The notes under the pieces were generated by a model. That model was not told the origin of the DNA, did no database searches, and worked only from the letters and a program-made list of their open reading frames with translations. Shown here piece after piece: positions 56,090 through 64,000 of a stretch of DNA of 64,000 nt. The stretch lies in assembly GCF_016888135.1 (NCBI RefSeq), contig NZ_JACSWB010000218.1, positions 1 to 64,000 of the forward strand, in the 5' to 3' direction. The first letter of the stretch is position 1; the number at the start of each line of letters is the position of its first letter. The stretch is from Leptolyngbya sp. CCY15150 (GTDB taxonomy: Bacteria > Cyanobacteriota > Cyanobacteriia > RECH01). Both the position numbers and the translations under genes were made by a program.

Positions 56090-59000
56090 ATGGCGAAGCG
56101 CTCCTCTAAATCCACCTCTGTGTCATCATCCCCTGACCAATCTACCGCCTCGGAGTCTGGTGCATCGGTGCAGGCCGTGGCAGCCCAGCTTGGCACCTCG
56201 GCTAGCGGATCGACAGATATCATTCGCATTCGCGGGGCTCGACAGCATAATCTCAAAAATATTGACCTAGAGCTGCCGCGCAATAAGCTGATTGTATTCA
56301 CGGGCGTATCGGGATCGGGCAAGTCGTCCCTAGCGTTTGACACTATTTTTGCCGAGGGGCAGCGTCGCTACGTGGAATCCCTGAGTGCCTATGCGCGGCA
56401 GTTTTTAGGTCAGGTTGACAAGCCCGATGTGGATGCCATTGAGGGACTCAGTCCAGCGATTTCCATCGACCAAAAGTCTACGTCCCATAACCCTCGCTCC
56501 ACGGTGGGTACGGTGACGGAGATCTACGATTATCTGCGGCTGCTGTTTGGGCGGGCAGGCGAACCCCACTGCCCCCACTGCGATCGCTCCATCGTGCCCC
56601 AAACGATTGACCAGATGTGCGATCGCGTCTTGGGTTTGCCCGATCGCACCCGCTTTCAGATCCTTGCGCCGGTGGTGCGGGGCAAAAAGGGCACCCACAA
56701 GAAGCTGCTATCCAGCCTAGCCTCGGAGGGGTTTGTGCGAGTGCGGGTGAATGGCGATGTGCGGGAGCTGTCGGACTCCATTGAGCTGAACAAGAACCAC
56801 AGTCACGACATTGAAATTGTCGTGGATCGTTTGGTGAAAAAAGAGGGCATTCAGGAGCGCTTGGTGGATTCCCTGGCGACCTGCCTGAAGCGTTCTGAGG
56901 GCATTGCGGTGATTGATATTTTGGAGGGCGATCGCTCGGAGGACGCCCCCAATGTCATTGATATGGAAGCCCATCGCCATCCATCGGCGAAGGCCGCAGC
57001 GGCCACGGGGGCCTACCAGGTGGAGGATCGTTTGCCCAAGGAGCTGGTGTTTTCGGAAAACTTTGCCTGCCCGGAACATGGCGCGGTGATGGAGGAACTC
57101 TCGCCTCGTCTGTTTTCCTTCAACTCGCCCTACGGAGCCTGTCCCCATTGCCATGGCTTAGGGACGCTACGCACCTTCTCAGCGGAGTTGGTGGTGCCGG
57201 ATCCTAGTCTGCCGGTTTATGCAGCGATCGCCCCTTGGTCGGAGCGGGATAATACCTACTACTTTTCTCTGCTCTATAGCGTGGGTCAGGCCTTTGGGTT
57301 TGAACTGCAAACGGCTTGGTGCAAGCTGACGCCGGAGCAGCAGCAGGTGATTCTCCATGGCTCGGAGGAAAAAATCTACATTGAGTCGGACTCGCGCTAT
57401 CGAGAAGACAAGGGATACCATCGCCGCTATGAGGGCGTTTTACCCATGCTGGAGCGCCAGTATCGGGAAAGTACGTCGGAAACGTTTAAGCAAAAGCTAG
57501 AAAAATATCTGGTGGATCAAGCCTGCGAAGTCTGCGGGGGCGATCGCCTCAAGCCAGAGGCTCTGGCCGTGCGGGTGGGGCAATACAGCATCAAAGAGCT
57601 CACCCATGTCTCGATTCGCGATACGTTAGACTGCATCAATCGTATGCACCTGACGCCTCGCCAAGCCCAAATTGGGGAATTGGTGCTCAAAGAAATTCGC
57701 GCCCGGCTGCAGTTTTTAATCGACGTGGGGCTAGATTACCTCACCCTAAACCGAACGGCGATGACCCTGTCTGGTGGCGAAGCCCAGCGCATTCGCCTGG
57801 CCACCCAAATTGGCGCGGGGCTCACCGGCGTGCTCTACGTTCTGGATGAACCCAGCATTGGTCTACATCAGCGAGACAACGATCGCCTCCTAGCCACCCT
57901 CACCCGTCTACGCAATTTGGGGAACACCTTGATTGTGGTGGAGCATGATGAAGACACCATCCGCGCCGCTGACCATTTGGTGGACATTGGCCCCGGTGCC
58001 GGGGTGCATGGAGGGGCGATCGTGGCCCAGGGCTCCTTCGATGAATTGCTGAAGGCTGAAGACTCCCTCACCGGGGCCTATCTATCGGGTCGGCGCAGGA
58101 TCCAGACGCCCGCCCAACGGCGCACCGGCAACAGCCGCATGTTGAAAATCCGCCAGGCCCACCGCAATAACCTGAAGCAGATTGATGTGGATATTCCCCT
58201 GGGTAAATTAGTCTGCGTCACTGGGGTCTCAGGATCGGGCAAGTCTACTCTGGTGAATGAGCTGCTCTACCCCGCCATTCAGCACCACTTTGGGCGCAAG
58301 ATTCCTGATCCTAAGGAGATGGAACCGATTCAAGGTCTGAAGGCCTTGGATAAAGCGATCGTGATTGACCAGTCGCCCATTGGCCGCACGCCGCGATCGA
58401 ATCCTGCCACCTACACCGGTGTGTTTGACGTGATCCGGGATCTGTTTGCAGAAACCATTGAGGCGAAAGCGCGGGGCTATAAGCCAGGACAGTTTTCGTT
58501 CAACGTCAAAGGTGGACGCTGTGAGGCCTGCGGTGGTCAGGGGGTGAATGTCATTGAAATGAACTTCCTGCCGGATGTCTATGTGCAGTGCGAGGTGTGC
58601 AAAGGGGCGCGCTATAACCGGGAAACCCTGCAGGCGACCTACAAGGGCAAGTCGATCGCCGATGTGTTGAACATGACCGCCGATGAGGCACTGGACTTTT
58701 TCCAGAACATTCCCAAGGCAGCATCGCGGCTGCAAACCATGGTGGATGTGGGGCTGGGGTATGTGCGTCTGGGGCAAACAGCGCCGACGCTCTCCGGCGG
58801 CGAGGCCCAGCGATTGAAGCTGGCGACGGAGCTGGCGCGACGAGCCACGGGCAAGACGCTGTATTTGATTGATGAACCCACCACGGGGCTCTCATTTTAT
58901 GATGTCCACAAGCTGCTGGATGTCCTCCAGCGCCTGGTAGACAAGGGCAATTCGGTGTTGGTGATTGAGCACAATTTGGATGTGATCCGCTGTGCCGACT

Positions 59001-59164
59001 GGATTGTGGATCTGGGCCCCGAGGGGGGCGATCGCGGCGGCGAGGTGATCGTTATGGGAACACCGGAAACGGTCGCGGCCCATCCCACCTCCTATACGGG
59101 GCACTATCTCAAGCAGGTGTTGGCCACCCATCCCCCCCAAGCGATCGCTCCCATCGACGCTTAG
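56090..59164 (+). CDS. uvrA: Excinuclease ABC subunit A
   Basis: DNA damage sensor of nucleotide-excision repair. Two ABC ATPase modules: Walker [10 protein letters not shown] near residue 80 and GVSGSGKST in the C-terminal half; signatures [15 protein letters not shown] and [15 protein letters not shown]. Zinc motifs CPHC...CEVCGG in the N-terminal half and CEACGGQG...CEVCKG in the C-terminal half. 1,024 residues from Met 56090, slightly long because of a Ser-rich N-terminal extension of about 45 residues. Confidence 0.96.
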   Translation: MAKRSSKSTSVSSSPDQSTASESGASVQAVAAQLGTSASGSTDIIRIRGARQHNLKNIDLELPRNKLIVFTGVSGSGKSSLAFDTIFAEGQRRYVESLSAYARQFLGQVDKPDVDAIEGLSPAISIDQKSTSHNPRSTVGTVTEIYDYLRLLFGRAGEPHCPHCDRSIVPQTIDQMCDRVLGLPDRTRFQILAPVVRGKKGTHKKLLSSLASEGFVRVRVNGDVRELSDSIELNKNHSHDIEIVVDRLVKKEGIQERLVDSLATCLKRSEGIAVIDILEGDRSEDAPNVIDMEAHRHPSAKAAAATGAYQVEDRLPKELVFSENFACPEHGAVMEELSPRLFSFNSPYGACPHCHGLGTLRTFSAELVVPDPSLPVYAAIAPWSERDNTYYFSLLYSVGQAFGFELQTAWCKLTPEQQQVILHGSEEKIYIESDSRYREDKGYHRRYEGVLPMLERQYRESTSETFKQKLEKYLVDQACEVCGGDRLKPEALAVRVGQYSIKELTHVSIRDTLDCINRMHLTPRQAQIGELVLKEIRARLQFLIDVGLDYLTLNRTAMTLSGGEAQRIRLATQIGAGLTGVLYVLDEPSIGLHQRDNDRLLATLTRLRNLGNTLIVVEHDEDTIRAADHLVDIGPGAGVHGGAIVAQGSFDELLKAEDSLTGAYLSGRRRIQTPAQRRTGNSRMLKIRQAHRNNLKQIDVDIPLGKLVCVTGVSGSGKSTLVNELLYPAIQHHFGRKIPDPKEMEPIQGLKALDKAIVIDQSPIGRTPRSNPATYTGVFDVIRDLFAETIEAKARGYKPGQFSFNVKGGRCEACGGQGVNVIEMNFLPDVYVQCEVCKGARYNRETLQATYKGKSIADVLNMTADEALDFFQNIPKAASRLQTMVDVGLGYVRLGQTAPTLSGGEAQRLKLATELARRATGKTLYLIDEPTTGLSFYDVHKLLDVLQRLVDKGNSVLVIEHNLDVIRCADWIVDLGPEGGDRGGEVIVMGTPETVAAHPTSYTGHYLKQVLATHPPQAIAPIDA

Positions 59165-59192
59165 GGATCTAACGCTAGCTCCCGGCCCTAGG

Positions 59193-61796
59193 TCACTGAC
59201 TGTCGCGAATATTTTGATACTGCTGCAGGATGGTGGACAGGGCATCCATGCGAATGGGCTTACTCAGGTAGTTGTCCATACCGGCTTGGAGACAAACCTC
59301 GCGATCGCCCTGGGTGGCATTAGCCGTCAAAGCCACTACGTAGGGCTGTTGTTCGGTAGGAATCTGCTGGCGGATTTCTCGGGTGGCTTCCAGTCCATCC
59401 ATCTCTGGCATTTGCACATCCATGAGCACTAGGTCATAGGGATGCTGCCGCAGATAATCCAACACTTCGATACCGTTATTGGCGATCTCTGCCTCATGGC
59501 CCAGCCGTTTGAGCAATTGCAGAATCACTTTTTGGTTGACTAGATTATCTTCAGCCACCAAGACACGCAGGTCATGGGTGGTCAACGTCGATGGTTTGGA
59601 CAACTGTTCCATATCAGACTTAGAAAGGTGAGACGATTCATCATGGGGGGCTTTCAGGCTATGAAGCAGGGCATCGCATAGGGCGTTCTGCTTCACAGGC
59701 TTACTGACGTACTGGATGCCAGCAACCGGATTTTGCTGGGCCATCACGGCTTGGTCGATTTGGGTGAGCAGCACGACCGGAATATCTTGGGCGTTAGGAC
59801 AGTGCCGAATCGTCTGCAGCAACTGGGTATCTTGAACACTGAGCGGTTGCCCATTCAGGATAATAACGTCGAACCGTTGACTACTCAAAAGTTTTTCTCC
59901 TTCCTCCAAGGAGTGGGTCGCCAATGAGGTCATGCCCCAGGTGCGGGTCTGTAGGAGGAGGTTTTGCTGACTGACGGTATTGGCGTCAAGAATCAGCACC
60001 CCTTTGCCGGCCAAGCCAGGAATGGGCGAACTGGGAAATCCGACCTGGGGTTCTTCGACGGCATCAACCACGACGGAGCACCAAAAGGTCGATCCCACAC
60101 CCAACTCGCTATCTACCCAAATTCGTCCGCCCATCATTTCACTGAGGCGCTGGCTAATCACCAAGCCCAAGCCCGTGCCGCCATAGACACGGCTGATGGA
60201 GGCATCGAGCTGGCTGAAGGGCTGGAATAGATAGCGGAGGCGATCGGAGGCAATGCCAATCCCGGTATCTTTGACGGCAAACTGTAGGGCATAGCGGGCC
60301 GTGAAGGGGTGGGATTGAGAACGCCCCTGCGCAGAAAACTCTGAGCGAAGCTGCCGGGCATTCACCACCACGGTCACTTCTCCGGTGGTCGTAAACTTGA
60401 CGGCGTTGCTCAAGAGGTTGCTGAGGATCTGCCGCAGGCGCACCACGTCACTCACCACCACGCGAGGCACTTCAGGCTGAATGAGATAGGCGAGTTCCAA
60501 CCCTTTTTCGCTAGCTTTCGGGGCGAGGAGATCTAGGGCTTCTTCGACACAGGTGCGCAGTTTAAAGGGCTTTTGGTCGAGGGTGAGTTTTCCGGCTTCG
60601 ATTTTGGAAAAGTCTAAGATGTCGTTGATGATCACAATCAAAGCATCACCGCTGGTGCGAATGGTTTCGACAAAATCGCGCTGTTGAGGGGTTAGTTCCG
60701 TATCCAGCAGCAGCTCGGTCATGCCAATCACCGCATTCATGGGCGTGCGAATTTCATGGCTCATGGTGGCCAAAAAGCTGCTTTTGGCGCGATTATCGGC
60801 TTCGGCTTTCCAACGGGCCTGCTCCAAGATGGTTGTTTTCAGGATCAGATCTTGCTGCTGTTGGCGATGCTGATCGGCTTTTTGGGCATGGGCGATCGCC
60901 AAGCCGATGTGGCTAGCGATCAGCTCCAGATGATGAATCGTTTCTGATGACCATGGGCGCGGGCGATCGCATTGCTGCAGACACAGCACACCGGCGACCT
61001 GCCCTTGATACAACACGGGCACCGCAACCAAGGCCTGCACGGCTGTCAGAGCCTCTCGGGGGGCATCGGCGAGAGCGATGGGCAACGGGCCAGACGAACA
61101 GTTGTCGATCACCCAAGAGCTGTGATCGGGCTCAGTTTGAATATGGTGCTGCAGGTGGTGGGCTAGGGCCTCAAAGGTGTCTAGAACTGCGGGAATATCA
61201 TCGCGGCAATATTCCACCTGATGTAAGGCTGAGCGGGGAGGGGAGGGGTGCGCATAGATCAGGCAGCGATCGACCTGGAAGGTTTGCCCAACTTGGTTGG
61301 CGATCGCCTGCAGGGTTTCATGCAGGGTCAGATCCTGATGAAGCACTTGAATGGTTTGTTCCAGCCCATGCAGAGACGGTTTGGCGGGCGGGAGAGAAGC
61401 CTTCGCCGGACTAGGCTGGACGGCGAACATTAGATAGGTCGATGATCCTTCGGGTGGCGCTACCCAGGTGATGTGTCCTTGCCCAGGATGGCGGTGAGAG
61501 GCGAGGGCACCCGCTCGCAGAAAATCGACTGGCAACGTAAACGAGATCTCATTGACCTCGTTGCTCAGTAACGACTGAAGGCGATCGCAGCAGGCTGACC
61601 AAAGGCTTGGACAGGCTTGATCCAGAGCAACACCTAGCAGGTGCTGCCGAGATATTCCCGTCCAGTCTTCGAGCAGGCGATTCCAGCAAACAATGGTGAA
61701 ATCAAGCTGCACCACGCAAATTCCCATGGGAACTGCATCAAGCGCATAAAACTGGGACGGCATAATCTGAGTCGGATGTTGATTAAGTGAACTCAT
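59193..61796 (-). CDS. Hybrid sensor histidine kinase (PAS-GAF-HisKA-HATPase-REC-REC)
   Basis: 867-residue cytosolic hybrid kinase. A PAS-like domain (about 10-125), GAF (about 150-310), HisKA with [15 protein letters not shown], HATPase with the DTGIGI/GGTGLGL boxes, then two receiver domains. The second receiver is intact ([22 protein letters not shown]). The first ([12 protein letters not shown]...[12 protein letters not shown]) lacks the phosphoacceptor Asp and is probably a pseudoreceiver. The cognate response regulator is not adjacent. Signal unknown; the GAF domain lacks an obvious bilin-binding Cys context. Confidence 0.9.
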   Translation of the reverse strand: MSSLNQHPTQIMPSQFYALDAVPMGICVVQLDFTIVCWNRLLEDWTGISRQHLLGVALDQACPSLWSACCDRLQSLLSNEVNEISFTLPVDFLRAGALASHRHPGQGHITWVAPPEGSSTYLMFAVQPSPAKASLPPAKPSLHGLEQTIQVLHQDLTLHETLQAIANQVGQTFQVDRCLIYAHPSPPRSALHQVEYCRDDIPAVLDTFEALAHHLQHHIQTEPDHSSWVIDNCSSGPLPIALADAPREALTAVQALVAVPVLYQGQVAGVLCLQQCDRPRPWSSETIHHLELIASHIGLAIAHAQKADQHRQQQQDLILKTTILEQARWKAEADNRAKSSFLATMSHEIRTPMNAVIGMTELLLDTELTPQQRDFVETIRTSGDALIVIINDILDFSKIEAGKLTLDQKPFKLRTCVEEALDLLAPKASEKGLELAYLIQPEVPRVVVSDVVRLRQILSNLLSNAVKFTTTGEVTVVVNARQLRSEFSAQGRSQSHPFTARYALQFAVKDTGIGIASDRLRYLFQPFSQLDASISRVYGGTGLGLVISQRLSEMMGGRIWVDSELGVGSTFWCSVVVDAVEEPQVGFPSSPIPGLAGKGVLILDANTVSQQNLLLQTRTWGMTSLATHSLEEGEKLLSSQRFDVIILNGQPLSVQDTQLLQTIRHCPNAQDIPVVLLTQIDQAVMAQQNPVAGIQYVSKPVKQNALCDALLHSLKAPHDESSHLSKSDMEQLSKPSTLTTHDLRVLVAEDNLVNQKVILQLLKRLGHEAEIANNGIEVLDYLRQHPYDLVLMDVQMPEMDGLEATREIRQQIPTEQQPYVVALTANATQGDREVCLQAGMDNYLSKPIRMDALSTILQQYQNIRDSQ

Positions 61797-62533
61797 GCGC
61801 TGCGTTCCGGCATGGCGTAACCGTCGTTCCCCAAGTTTACTCCTTGAATTCCCTTCAGGAACGGACGTTCGTTAGATCCTTCCAGGAAACTAGGATGATA
61901 TCAGCACTGATAGGTACGGTTTCGAGGTAGATCGCCGATCTAGGATGCTGTGGATCATCTTGGTCTGACGGGTTATTCCGTGATGGGTAATCGACAGAAG
62001 ATCAGTGATTGTACGGAAACACGTTGCCTGACTCTTCTATGGGTTCTATAGATTGACGAGATAGGCACCTGTAATGTTCTGGCAAGCTCGTGATTCCCAC
62101 GCCCATCTGTGAGTTATGAGCGAACGATAGGGGCTTGCCTGGAATAGGTTCTAGGGTCTTGGCTACTGCTGCAGGGGAGACAACCCAGCCCGGCATCTTG
62201 CAAGAGTGAAACGCTAGAATCGCCCAAACCAAAAAGCGATCGCCCTCCCTAGTCCCATTGTGAATGAGCTTAGGGGCGATCGCCTCCAGTTAACCTACGG
62301 ATTTTCTGCACTCAAATCATAAAGATTCGTCAGACGCGATCGCCTGATCCTTGCATACCTGCATGGCGCTGCGATCGCGTCTAGGGCTAGCACTCTGAGG
62401 CGTAGGTAACCCGCCTATGTGCTAAGGCGGGAAACCTCGTGTCTCCTGGATCCTCTTCGTTTTCCTGTCTTCGTTCTTCTGTTTTCGTTCTTCTATTTTC
62501 ATTCTTCTGTCTTCGTTTTTCTGTCTTGCGATC
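61797..62533. other. Gene-free region with dispersed repeat copy 3
   Basis: About 740 bp. A 76-codon minus-strand frame at 62002-62232 has no recognisable features and no good ribosome-binding site. The right half is dispersed repeat copy 3; HIP1 octamers cluster at 62250-62380. The frame at 62419-62634 is an artefact of the repeat. Confidence 0.5.
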
Positions 62534-62537
62534 CTAG
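62387..62537 (-). repeat. CTAG-ended dispersed repeat, copy 3
   Basis: 151-bp copy in inverse orientation: ends CTAGCACTCTGA and ATCCTAG, about five 14-bp units on the right, and the hairpin CCCGCC...GGCGGG at 62410-62431. The CTAG at 62534-62537 supplies the TAG stop of the M20 amidohydrolase gene. Longest of the three copies. Confidence 0.85.
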
Positions 62538-63775
62538 CTGTAGACCTGATCTAGGCGCACGAGGGTGTGGAGCAACACGGTCGCTCCCTGAGTACATTGT
62601 TCTGGGGAAGTGTATTCTTGGTCGGAGTGACTGATGCCGGCATGACTGGGCACAAAAATCATGCCCATGTCGGTGATATGCCCCATTTCCATAGCGTCGT
62701 GACCGGCGCGGCTGGGTAAGGCATGGGCGGAAAATCCTAGGTCTTGGCAGACTTCGCGGATGACGGACTTGATGCTGGCGGCGGCGGGGGAGGGCTTGAC
62801 TTTCAAAATAGGGGTCATGTCAATGTCGGTGCGGGTCTTGGCGGCGATCGCCCGCAGGTGCCGCGATAGCTGATAGGTCATGTCATCCAGACAATCCTGG
62901 GACAGATCCCGCATATCTACGGTCAGTTCCACCCGACCGGGGACAATGTTGGCAGCGTTGGGAGACACGTTGAGGGAGCCCACGGTGGCCACAGGACGGC
63001 TGGGTTGCTCTAGGGCGATCGCCTGCACGGCCAGGGTCACCTGAGCGGCAGCCACCAGAGCATCATGGCGCATATCCATGGGGGTGGTGCCAGCATGGTT
63101 GGGCACGCCGGTGATGGTAATGGCGTAGCGGTTCATGCCCACCACGCCATCCACTACGCCAATTTCATAGCCTTTGCTGTCGAGCACACTGCCCTGTTCC
63201 ACATGCAGTTCTACAAAGGCCGCCATATCTTCGCGGCTACGGCGGGCCGAGAGAATGCGCGACCAGTCACCGCCCACGGCATCCAAACAGGCTTGAATCG
63301 AGGTGCCCTGTTCTGGATGGTAAATCGCTTCTCCCTTCACGGCACCAGCGATCGCCCGCGACCCAATCATGCTGCTTTCTTCGTCGCTGAAAACAATGAC
63401 GTCTAGGGGATGGTCTAGCCGTAGCCCTTGTTCATGGAGGCTCTGCACCGCTTCAATGCCTGCCAAAACCCCAAGAACGCCGTCATAACGACCGCCCGCC
63501 GGCACGGTATCAATGTGGGAGCCGGTGGCGATCGCCGCCAGCTTGGGTTGTTGACCGGCATAGCGGCCAATCATATTTCCGGCTGCATCAACCCGTACCT
63601 TCATGCCAGCCTGTTCCATCCACTGGCGCACCCGCTGCCGAGCTTGGCAATCTTCGGGGCTAAAGGCCAAACGGCGAATGCCACCGTGGGGCAGCCGACC
63701 TAGTTCGGCTAGTTGATCAATATGCTGATTGAGGCGATCGCCATTGACAGCGAGAGCGGTAGTAAGTACGGTCAT
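62534..63775 (-). CDS. M20-family amidohydrolase (N-carbamoyl-amino-acid hydrolase/allantoate type)
   Basis: Zn-dependent hydrolase of the HyuC/AllC branch of M20, 413 residues. GSHIDTVPAGGRYDGVLG provides zinc ligands, then DEESSMIGSRAI, HVEQGSVLDSKG and the dimerisation domain MDMRHDALVAAAQ; the C-terminal SHAGISHSDQEYTSPEQC completes the set. Likely removes ureido or carbamoyl groups from allantoate, ureidoglycolate or N-carbamoyl amino acids; which one is unresolved. TAG stop lies in dispersed repeat copy 3. ATG 63775 follows an AGGAGGCATC-type box. Confidence 0.9.
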   Translation of the reverse strand: MTVLTTALAVNGDRLNQHIDQLAELGRLPHGGIRRLAFSPEDCQARQRVRQWMEQAGMKVRVDAAGNMIGRYAGQQPKLAAIATGSHIDTVPAGGRYDGVLGVLAGIEAVQSLHEQGLRLDHPLDVIVFSDEESSMIGSRAIAGAVKGEAIYHPEQGTSIQACLDAVGGDWSRILSARRSREDMAAFVELHVEQGSVLDSKGYEIGVVDGVVGMNRYAITITGVPNHAGTTPMDMRHDALVAAAQVTLAVQAIALEQPSRPVATVGSLNVSPNAANIVPGRVELTVDMRDLSQDCLDDMTYQLSRHLRAIAAKTRTDIDMTPILKVKPSPAAASIKSVIREVCQDLGFSAHALPSRAGHDAMEMGHITDMGMIFVPSHAGISHSDQEYTSPEQCTQGATVLLHTLVRLDQVYS

Positions 63776-64000
63776 AGACGAGATGCCTCCTAAAATGTGA
63801 GTGAGTTTTGCCTAGGTGCGCTGGGGTCTGAAGGGATCGAACCGCGAGCAGGGCGACAATGCAACCTTGGCGGAGCCCTAGGGCTGATTATTGAACGAAC
63901 GTGATGGGGCGATCGCCCATCCTATGACGGTACCTAGGATAGGTTCCTGAAAAATGTTCTCTATAAACTAAACTACCAGCCTTGCTGTGAAATTGAATCC

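Noticed and set aside
62002-62232. 76-codon minus-strand frame
   Set aside because: No family features and no clear ribosome-binding site; it sits in a gap of low coding signal.
62419-62634. 71-codon plus-strand frame with hydrophobic FVLLFSFFYF
   Set aside because: The N-terminal part is translation of dispersed repeat copy 3 and the rest is antisense to the amidohydrolase gene.
63830-63870. Possible tRNA-like T-arm word (ATCGAACC) on the minus strand
   Set aside because: The flanking five bases do not pair to form a T-stem and no acceptor or anticodon stem can be built.

Overview
The window is a stretch of cyanobacterial chromosome. The evidence is a dense scatter of the HIP1 octamer (GCGATCGC), a photosystem II gene (psbU), genes for tocopherol synthesis and plastoquinol oxidation, and many small cyanobacteria-restricted families (DUF3120, DUF1825, DUF3177, DUF4278, DUF1350, Mo-nitro_C). 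A fraD-fraE-like pair suggests a filamentous species, perhaps of Leptolyngbya type; that placement is inference. No rRNA, convincing tRNA, CRISPR array, prophage or intact insertion sequence was seen.

Layout. 0-11 kb: uppP (-), DUF3120, an FHA-adenylate cyclase, psbU, nadB, a large membrane-anchored Ig/propeller-like protein (-), DUF1825 and a plastid-type terminal oxidase (-) behind a 700-bp gene-free leader. 11-19 kb: a DUF6398 protein, a PMT-type glycosyltransferase, a Mo-nitro_C protein, a HAD phosphatase, a SpoIID/LytB protein and a MacB/DevCA-like ABC pair. 19-30 kb: homogentisate phytyltransferase, coaE, cobA-hemD, a Ycf46-like AAA ATPase, an SH3 protein, a 924-residue acyl-CoA synthetase/GNAT fusion, DUF3177, DUF7734 and cysH. 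30-45 kb: a site-2 protease, a zinc-ribbon/ankyrin protein with a GNAT, rsmG, an ABC ATPase, aspS, a small acidic lipoprotein, a deoxyribosyltransferase-like protein, priA, a Na+/H+ antiporter and a YbjN-like protein. 45-64 kb: a kinase-phosphatase-RNA ligase fusion, DUF4278, a thioredoxin, trm1, fraE-fraD, DUF1350, DUF4870, a NYN-domain protein, uvrA, a hybrid histidine kinase and an M20 amidohydrolase.

Most genes are single transcription units or pairs with housekeeping roles: cell-wall lipid recycling, NAD, haem/sirohaem, CoA and sulfate assimilation, tRNA charging and modification, DNA repair. Five convergent pairs overlap at their 3' ends by 4-23 bp.

Two things stand out. One is the single-chain RNA end-healing and sealing enzyme at 45.5-47.7 kb, which carries 5'-kinase, phosphoesterase and ligase motifs and has a repeat-rich leader. 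The other is a three-copy dispersed repeat (11200-11324, 28851-28961, 62387-62537). Its CTAG ends supply the TAG stop codon of a neighbouring gene in all three cases, and it carries a variable number of 14-bp units and, in two of three copies, a clear hairpin.
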